From Dyadobacter chenhuakuii (GTDB lineage Bacteria; Bacteroidota; Bacteroidia; Cytophagales; Spirosomataceae), in assembly GCF_023821985.2 (NCBI RefSeq), contig NZ_CP098805.1, positions 3,348,001-3,412,000 of the forward strand: DNA of 64,000 nucleotides. Direction: 5' to 3'. The position numbers and the translations under genes are program-made. Positions within the stretch are counted from its first letter, which is position 1, and the number at the start of each line of letters is the position of its first letter. Below the pieces are notes generated by a model. It was not told the origin of the DNA, searched no databases, and saw only the letters and a list, made by a program, of their open reading frames with translations. Of the stretch, positions 59,243 through 64,000 are shown piece after piece.

Positions 59243-60484
59243 TCAGACCTCTTCGTAATCCAGTTCCTTTCCGTAAGTTTCTTCCATTTGCCAGAGCGAA
59301 AGCAGCGCAAGCCCGAAGCAAACGGCACCAACGATTGCACCCGAACTCAAAACGCCCCAGCCCGGCTTTAAAAGCTGGAAAACAGGCAATGTAATCAGGA
59401 CCGTTGCCCTTACATTATTAGCAACAGAGGTTGTTACGGTCGCCCGCAGGTTGGTCCCGAATTGTTCTGCAGTTGTGGTCAGGAACATGGCAATGTAGCC
59501 GATTGAGAATCCGAGCCATACATAACAAGCATAAAGCATTGTAGTCGATTCGATCCCGCCATACAGCAGCCACACCACCCCGGCTAGCGTCATTGACATC
59601 ATTAGAAGAATTGCCTTTCTCCTGGATTGCAGCCATTGACTTAAAATCCCACTAAAAAAATCACCGGTTACCACGCCAATGTAGGTGTAAAGCACGCACG
59701 ATGCTGCTTGTACGTCGGCGGTAATGCCCAGCGCTTTCGCAAATTCGTTTCCAAAAGTGGAATAAATTCCAATGACCATATAAGTAGGCAGCCCGATTCC
59801 CATGCAGCGGATATAGCGCACAAACCGCGACCAGCTCGTAAAAATCGTCCACCACGGAACGGACTTGCTTCCTCGGTTTTCTATGCTTTTATTGAAAATA
59901 ACGGATTCCAGCACATTAATCCGTAAACCCAGGAGTATAAGCCCCATTCCTCCTCCTATGAAATAGGCGATGCGCCAATCCGTCAGTTTTACTGCAAAAA
60001 ATGCCGCGATAGCACCGGCCAGTCCTACGCTGGCAACTACGGATGCGCCATAGCCACGCAGCTCTTTTGGTAAGATTTCGGCAATGAGCGTAATGCCTGC
60101 GCCAAGCTCTCCGGCCAGTCCTAACCCTGCAATAAATCTCAAAAATGAGTACAACTCAACATTATTGGCAAAACCACATGCAATGTTCGCCAGCGAATAA
60201 GTAAAAATAGATCCAAATAAAACTGACCTCCGGCCCAGCTTATCGCCCAATATGCCCCACATAAAGCCGCCAATGAGCAAGCCTGCCTGCTGCCAGTTGT
60301 AAATGTTGGCGCCTATGCGGGAAATCTCCTCTTCCGACAACCCAAGATCTTTCAGGCTGGGCACACGGACAATGTTAAACAACAGCAGGTCATACACATC
60401 CACAAAGTAACCCAGCGAGGCAACGATAACGGGAATGGTCAGAACGGCACTTAATTTAGGCTGAGCAGGATTGATGGCATTCAT
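59243..60484 (-). CDS. Major facilitator superfamily transporter
   Basis: A 413-residue transporter with twelve predicted helices. The loop motif GDKLGRRSVLFGS after the second helix and the sixth-helix region are MFS-like, and the sugar-porter-like GLAGELGAGITLIAEILPKELRGYGA agrees. The substrate is not evident; relatives include metabolite:H+ symporters. The frame is open to 60619, overlapping arfB, but ATG 60484 gives NAINPAQPKLSAVLTIPVIVASLGYF, a sensible first helix. It lies 34 bases after arfB on the same strand and may be read with it. Confidence 0.88.
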   Translation of the reverse strand: MNAINPAQPKLSAVLTIPVIVASLGYFVDVYDLLLFNIVRVPSLKDLGLSEEEISRIGANIYNWQQAGLLIGGFMWGILGDKLGRRSVLFGSIFTYSLANIACGFANNVELYSFLRFIAGLGLAGELGAGITLIAEILPKELRGYGASVVASVGLAGAIAAFFAVKLTDWRIAYFIGGGMGLILLGLRINVLESVIFNKSIENRGSKSVPWWTIFTSWSRFVRYIRCMGIGLPTYMVIGIYSTFGNEFAKALGITADVQAASCVLYTYIGVVTGDFFSGILSQWLQSRRKAILLMMSMTLAGVVWLLYGGIESTTMLYACYVWLGFSIGYIAMFLTTTAEQFGTNLRATVTTSVANNVRATVLITLPVFQLLKPGWGVLSSGAIVGAVCFGLALLSLWQMEETYGKELDYEEV

Positions 60485-60518
60485 TTGGATAAAATGAGGA
60501 ATTGGCGACGCCGGGAAT

Positions 60519-60926
60519 CTATTCTTCGAATGACTTTTTACGTAATGATTTAATGCTGGAATTCCGCTGCTTCGTTTGCAGCCTGTCCAGTTTCGAAGCA
60601 AGCGTAGGCCGCGTAGCACGTCGGCTTTTTTGTACGGTGAATGCTTTTTTGATCAGATCGTTAAACTTGGCTATAATTTTATCCTTATTGGCCAGCTGCG
60701 AACGCTCGGTCTGATGATACAGGATGAGAACCTGCTCGTTGGTAAGCTTATTGGCGAGCTTTTCGATCAATGTATGTTTTTGCTCGTCGGTAAGTTGTTG
60801 TGAATTTTTAATATCAAATCTCAGCTCCACTTTTGTTTCGACTTTATTCACATTCTGCCCTCCTTTTCCTCCGCTGCGCGCAGTTTGAAAGACCAGTTCG
60901 TTGTGTAAAATTTCAGGGTTGACCAT
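60519..60926 (-). CDS. arfB: Alternative ribosome-rescue factor ArfB (YaeJ-like)
   Basis: A 135-residue peptidyl-tRNA hydrolase of the release-factor type. The catalytic GGQ is in RSGGKGGQNVNKVETKVELRFD, and the last 25 residues form a basic tail (KSRRATRPTLASKLDRLQTKQRN and so on) that enters the empty mRNA channel, as in ArfB. It frees stalled ribosomes without a stop codon. Domain order and length are standard; no full-length release-factor domain is present. It is upstream of the MFS gene. Confidence 0.92.
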   Translation of the reverse strand: MVNPEILHNELVFQTARSGGKGGQNVNKVETKVELRFDIKNSQQLTDEQKHTLIEKLANKLTNEQVLILYHQTERSQLANKDKIIAKFNDLIKKAFTVQKSRRATRPTLASKLDRLQTKQRNSSIKSLRKKSFEE

Positions 60927-61229
60927 TGGCTGACTGAAAATATTGTTAATGTGTTGTTAATGTTGACGATGGCGGATAGGGCTAAATTAGTTTACAATTG
61001 TCTTACAGTCAGCAAACGGCAATTGAAATCTTTTATAATAGACAAATAAAGCATTAATAATCAATTACTTAATTTCCTTATTTAACAACAAAGCTGGAAT
61101 CCGAATGTTACTCTGTTGAAACGTGGATTGTTTATACCGATTGCGGCGTTTTACAGCGTTTAAACCAAAACCAAAATAGTGTGTCTTACCTACGATTTAA
61201 ATAAAGAAAAACAACTAATCCATATAGCC
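60927..61229. other. Intergenic stretch without a gene
   Basis: An AT-rich gap of 303 bases between arfB and the DUF6600 gene. I see no coding frame of credible composition, no strong hairpin and no full TAnnTTTG match. It presumably holds the two divergent promoters. Confidence 0.5.
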
Positions 61230-62585
61230 ATGAAAATCATGCGAAAACTTCGGATAATGGGCCTGATCTTGCTTTTGCTCGGCGGTGTTTCCATATCTAG
61301 CAAGACACAGGCCCAGCCCGGAGTTAACATTTCTTTTCAAACATTCTATGAGGAGCTATCTCCTTACGGACGATGGGTCCGGACGCCGCAATATGGCTCC
61401 GTTTGGGTACCAGATGCACCATCCGGCTTCCAGCCCTACTCCACTGCGGGATACTGGGAAGTGACCGAATATGGCAATACCTGGGTTTCGGAATACGACT
61501 GGGGCTGGGCGCCATTTCACTACGGCCGCTGGTCTTTTGATGATTATAATGGCTGGTTCTGGATTCCGGGTTATGAATGGGGCCCGGCATGGGTTAACTG
61601 GCGTTCCGGTGGCGGATACTATGGCTGGGCACCGTTGGGTCCTGGTATGCAAGTGAACATTTCGGTGAATCTGCCTTCTTTCTGGTGGGTTTTCGTCCCG
61701 CAACGTTACATTACGAGCCCGCGCTGGCATTCGTACTGCGCTCCGCGCAACCGCGTTTCGCATTATTATGGCAGAACGACCATTATCAACAACTACTATT
61801 ATAATAACAACAGAACCTACGCTTACGGCCCGAGACGTGATGAAATTGAGCGTGTAACCAGAAGAAGTGTTTCCGTTCGTGAAATTGATATGCGGAACAG
61901 GGGACGTGTGGTTGTTGCGGGCAATAGCCGTGGCAATGACAGATACGACAACAGCCGCGGTTATAACGACCGCAGCAGCAGATATAACGATGCGAATCGC
62001 CGCGGATCAACCATCGACGCAGGTTCATCGGACCGGAGCAGCAGAGGCAATGGCAGAAACCCCGGATATGAGGCCAACCGCAGTGATAATAACAGCCGCA
62101 GCAATCGCGAGTACGAAGCGCCAACCCGTGCGGAGCGAGTTCCCAACCGTGACGTGCCTGACAATGGCCCGGAAAGAAGCAGCCGGTCGGAACGTGGTAA
62201 TGAGCCGGTAAATCCCGGCGGAAACAGAGAATCTTACGAAGTGCCTGCAACAAGACCAAGCCGTTCGGAAAGAGGATCGTATGAAGCTCCGGCTCAACGC
62301 GAAAGTCGTCAGCAAAGCGGTTCCTATGAAGCGCCTGTTCAACGTGAAAGCCGTTCCAACAGAGGTTCCTATGAAGCGCCTGTCCAACGCGAAAGCCGTT
62401 CCAACAGAGGTTCCTATGAAGCGCCTGTCCAACGCGAAAGCCGCTCAGACCGTGGTTCATCCGAAAGAGGTTCTTATGAATCCAGAGGCAGCGCGCCTGA
62501 TGCGCGTTCTTCACAGGGAAGTTCCGAAAGAGGCTCACGGGGCGGCGGCGGTGCTTCGGATAGAAGCAGCAGAGGGCCAAGATAA
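61230..62585 (+). CDS. DUF6600-like exported protein with a repetitive C-terminal tail
   Basis: A 451-residue protein with a signal peptide (RIMGLILLLLGGVSISSKTQA). Residues 25-160 are rich in Trp, Tyr and Gly in the DUF6600 pattern (ELSPYGRWVRTPQYGSVWVPD, WGWAPFHYGRWSFDDYNGWFWIPGYEWGPAWV), probably a beta fold at the cell surface or periplasm. The rest is low-complexity Ser/Arg/Asn/Gly text ending in five tandem 15-residue units. Start 61230 is chosen over 61179 because it begins the signal peptide. A clear terminator follows. Function is unknown. Confidence 0.8.
   Translation: MKIMRKLRIMGLILLLLGGVSISSKTQAQPGVNISFQTFYEELSPYGRWVRTPQYGSVWVPDAPSGFQPYSTAGYWEVTEYGNTWVSEYDWGWAPFHYGRWSFDDYNGWFWIPGYEWGPAWVNWRSGGGYYGWAPLGPGMQVNISVNLPSFWWVFVPQRYITSPRWHSYCAPRNRVSHYYGRTTIINNYYYNNNRTYAYGPRRDEIERVTRRSVSVREIDMRNRGRVVVAGNSRGNDRYDNSRGYNDRSSRYNDANRRGSTIDAGSSDRSSRGNGRNPGYEANRSDNNSRSNREYEAPTRAERVPNRDVPDNGPERSSRSERGNEPVNPGGNRESYEVPATRPSRSERGSYEAPAQRESRQQSGSYEAPVQRESRSNRGSYEAPVQRESRSNRGSYEAPVQRESRSDRGSSERGSYESRGSAPDARSSQGSSERGSRGGGGASDRSSRGPR
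62232..62456 (+). repeat. Five tandem 45-bp repeats coding 15-residue units
   Basis: In-frame units of the form SYE(A/V)P(V/A)QRESRSNRG. Units 3 and 4 are nearly identical in DNA, which suggests recent expansion. The units encode alternating Arg- and Glu-containing segments. Confidence 0.85.
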
Positions 62586-62604
62586 ATTTTAAAAGCCTAA
62601 TAAA

Positions 62605-62645
62605 ACAGCCGGGTAAGAAAGTAGTTTTCTTGCCCGGCTGTTTTT
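62605..62645 (+). terminator. Terminator of the DUF6600 gene
   Basis: A 16-bp stem with one G-T pair (62605-62620 with 62626-62641), a GTAGT loop and a five-T run. Confidence 0.85.
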
Positions 62646-62680
62646 AATTTATAGTTACCCTGCATTTAAATACCGTTTTA

Positions 62681-63700
62681 ATGGAAATACAGTTTGATAT
62701 CGAGTTTAAGGAAAGTGCGCCAAAATACATGCAGATCATTAAGTCGCTGTTGCAGGCGATTAGTAAGGGGAAACTAAAACGTGGCGATAAAATTCCTTCG
62801 ATCAATCAGTTAAGTGAAGAGTATCTGCTTTCCCGGGACACTGTTGAAAAGGCATACAAACATTTGATCAAAGACGGTGTACTCATTTCCGTTCGGGGCA
62901 AAGGTTATTTTATCAACCGAGTCGACATTGAGACATCGGTGCGTATTCTGCTGGTTTTTAACAAAATAAGCAACTATAAGAAGCAGATTTACAATGCTTT
63001 TGTGGAGAATGTCGGCCGCAACGTGAATGTTGACCTGCATATCCATCACTCTAATGCCAACATTTTCAAAAATCTGATAAAAAACAGCCTGGGTGAATAC
63101 GATTACTATGTGATCATGCCGCATTTCTACGAAAAAGCGGAAGAGGCCATTGAAGCTTTAAAAATGATCCCGCCTGAGAAGCTGATTTTGTTGGATAAAG
63201 ACATTGAACTGAACAGTAAAAAGCATTCTTCTGTCTTCCAAAACTTCGAAAAAGATATCGTTTATGCGTTAAATGAGGCCGTTGACTTATTGAAAGTTTA
63301 CAAAAAACTGATCCTCATTTTTCCAACCATCATTCGCTATCCCAAAGAAATCATCAAAGGTTTCCGGATCTTCTGCATCCAACACGAGTTCGAACACGAA
63401 ATTATGTACGATTTTCATGAGAACAGCACGGCAGTAAAAGATACGGCCTACGTGGTCATTGAAGAAAATGACCTGGTTAATCTGATCAAAAAATGCCGCG
63501 AACAGCAGCTGACGATTGGGAAGGACATCGGCATTATTTCCTATAATGAAACGCCGTTGAAGGAAATTCTGCTGGACGGGATTACGACCATTTCAACCGA
63601 TCATGAGCAGATGGGGAAGACTGCTGCCGAGCTGATTACGGAAAATAGAAGGGCAGTTGTAAAGAACCCGTTTACCTTGATTCGGAGGAAGTCGCTTTGA
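62681..63700 (+). CDS. GntR-family regulator with a sugar-binding-like C-terminal domain
   Basis: A 339-residue regulator. The N-terminal winged helix (KYMQIIKSLLQAISKGKLKRGDKIPSINQLSEEYLLSRDTVEKAYKHLIKDGVLISVRGKGYF) is of GntR type, and the C-terminal two-thirds looks like a periplasmic-binding-protein fold (RILLVFNKISNYKK, GFRIFCIQHEFEHEIM, IGIISYNETPLKEIL) as in LacI-like sensors. Bacteroidota use such proteins to control sugar use, but no sugar genes are in view. It is the last gene of the window and is followed by repeats. Confidence 0.87.
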   Translation: MEIQFDIEFKESAPKYMQIIKSLLQAISKGKLKRGDKIPSINQLSEEYLLSRDTVEKAYKHLIKDGVLISVRGKGYFINRVDIETSVRILLVFNKISNYKKQIYNAFVENVGRNVNVDLHIHHSNANIFKNLIKNSLGEYDYYVIMPHFYEKAEEAIEALKMIPPEKLILLDKDIELNSKKHSSVFQNFEKDIVYALNEAVDLLKVYKKLILIFPTIIRYPKEIIKGFRIFCIQHEFEHEIMYDFHENSTAVKDTAYVVIEENDLVNLIKKCREQQLTIGKDIGIISYNETPLKEILLDGITTISTDHEQMGKTAAELITENRRAVVKNPFTLIRRKSL

Positions 63701-63721
63701 GGTGTTTGCTTGTTGGGAGCA

Positions 63722-63904
63722 TTGGGGACGCACTTCGGCTCCGCTCAGTGTGACAGGGCGTTGGGGACGTGCCTTCGACCGTCCGGTGGCCCGGGCCGCT
63801 CAGGTCGACAGGGCGTATTTGCCAGCTAACTGCTTGTTATTGTCAACGTCCAACTTGGACTGCAATGCCCTGTCACACTGAGCGGAGCCGAAGTGCGTCC
63901 CCAA
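63722..63904. repeat. Inverted repeat with 38-base arms near the right edge
   Basis: Arms at 63722-63759 and 63867-63904 are perfect reverse complements; the 107-base loop contains another degraded copy (GTGCCTTCGACCGTCCGG and GCTCAGGTCGACAGGGC). The core CTGAGCGGAGCCGAAG is shared with the repeat after galU. Confidence 0.85.
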
Positions 63905-64000
63905 CGCTCCCCCCAACCCGAAGTGAAGCCCAGCCCTATCACACTGAGCGTACCGGGCCGCCCGGCGGCCGAAGTGCAAGCACGACGGCTCCGCTAACCA
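63905..64000. repeat. Degraded repeat copy running off the right edge
   Basis: Contains CACACTGAGCG, CGGCCGAAGTGC and ACGGCTCCGCT, pieces of the same element in mixed order. No gene is seen; the true extent is cut by the window end. Confidence 0.55.

Noticed and set aside
62232-62456. Regular repeats that could suggest a CRISPR array
   Set aside because: The 45-bp units abut one another with no spacers and are in frame within an exported protein.
61786-62580. 264-residue frame on the minus strand opposite the DUF6600 gene
   Set aside because: It is a shadow of the repeat-rich Ser/Arg tail; composition is His/Cys/Arg-rich and the plus-strand frame has a signal peptide and family pattern.

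Overview
The window looks like a chromosomal segment of a Bacteroidota bacterium, most likely order Cytophagales and possibly close to Dyadobacter/Spirosomaceae; this is inferred from gene families and not from a database match. Supporting signs are a TonB-dependent receptor with a carboxypeptidase-D-like N-terminus next to a DUF4249 lipoprotein, families common in this phylum (HmuY, YceI, DUF4230, DUF6934, DUF6600), weak ribosome binding sites, and repeated TAnnTTTG promoter elements of the Bacteroidota type. I see no rRNA, tRNA, CRISPR array, transposase or prophage.

Layout. 1-5 kb: a leftward run of a metal-dependent DtxR-family repressor, an LptF/LptG permease and an EamA exporter, with a glycosyltransferase cut by the left edge; mntH diverges from the repressor across two palindromic operators. 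5-7 kb: Kup potassium uptake. 7-13.5 kb: a seven-gene leftward run (SBF-like transporter, DUF4230, glutamine-synthetase-like ligase, SDR, aldehyde dehydrogenase, class I glutamine amidotransferase, PyrR-like phosphoribosyltransferase) whose middle four enzymes fit gamma-glutamylation catabolism of an amine or amino alcohol. 13.6-23 kb: a PepSY membrane protein, carbonic anhydrase, an IleS with an altered HIGH motif (GIHH), a DUF6934 gene with a small partner ORF, an SDR, a DeoR regulator diverging from a HAD nucleotidase, and a MazF-type toxin/antitoxin pair. 23-30 kb: uvrB, a JmjC-like cupin, an AraC regulator and small single genes.

30-37 kb: a tripartite RND efflux operon (adaptor, pump, outer-membrane channel). 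37-42.8 kb: a tightly packed leftward cassette of an unrecognised threefold-repeat lipoprotein, a SurA-like/thioredoxin CPVC lipoprotein, a DUF4249 lipoprotein and a TonB-dependent receptor, facing a small XRE regulator across paired operator-like repeats. 42.8-50 kb: envelope protease and FKBP, atpA-atpG without the other ATP synthase genes upstream, a lipoprotein-sorting-like protein and a second YceI. 50-52 kb: a glucuronokinase-like GHMP kinase followed by galU, a plausible route to a UDP-sugar. 52-64 kb: a CNNM/CorC-type membrane protein, a large lipoprotein cytochrome with HEAT repeats, DUF2157 and DUF6984 genes, an MFS transporter with arfB, a DUF6600 protein with a repeat tail, and a GntR regulator. 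Long GC-rich inverted repeats sharing one core lie after galU and after the GntR gene.
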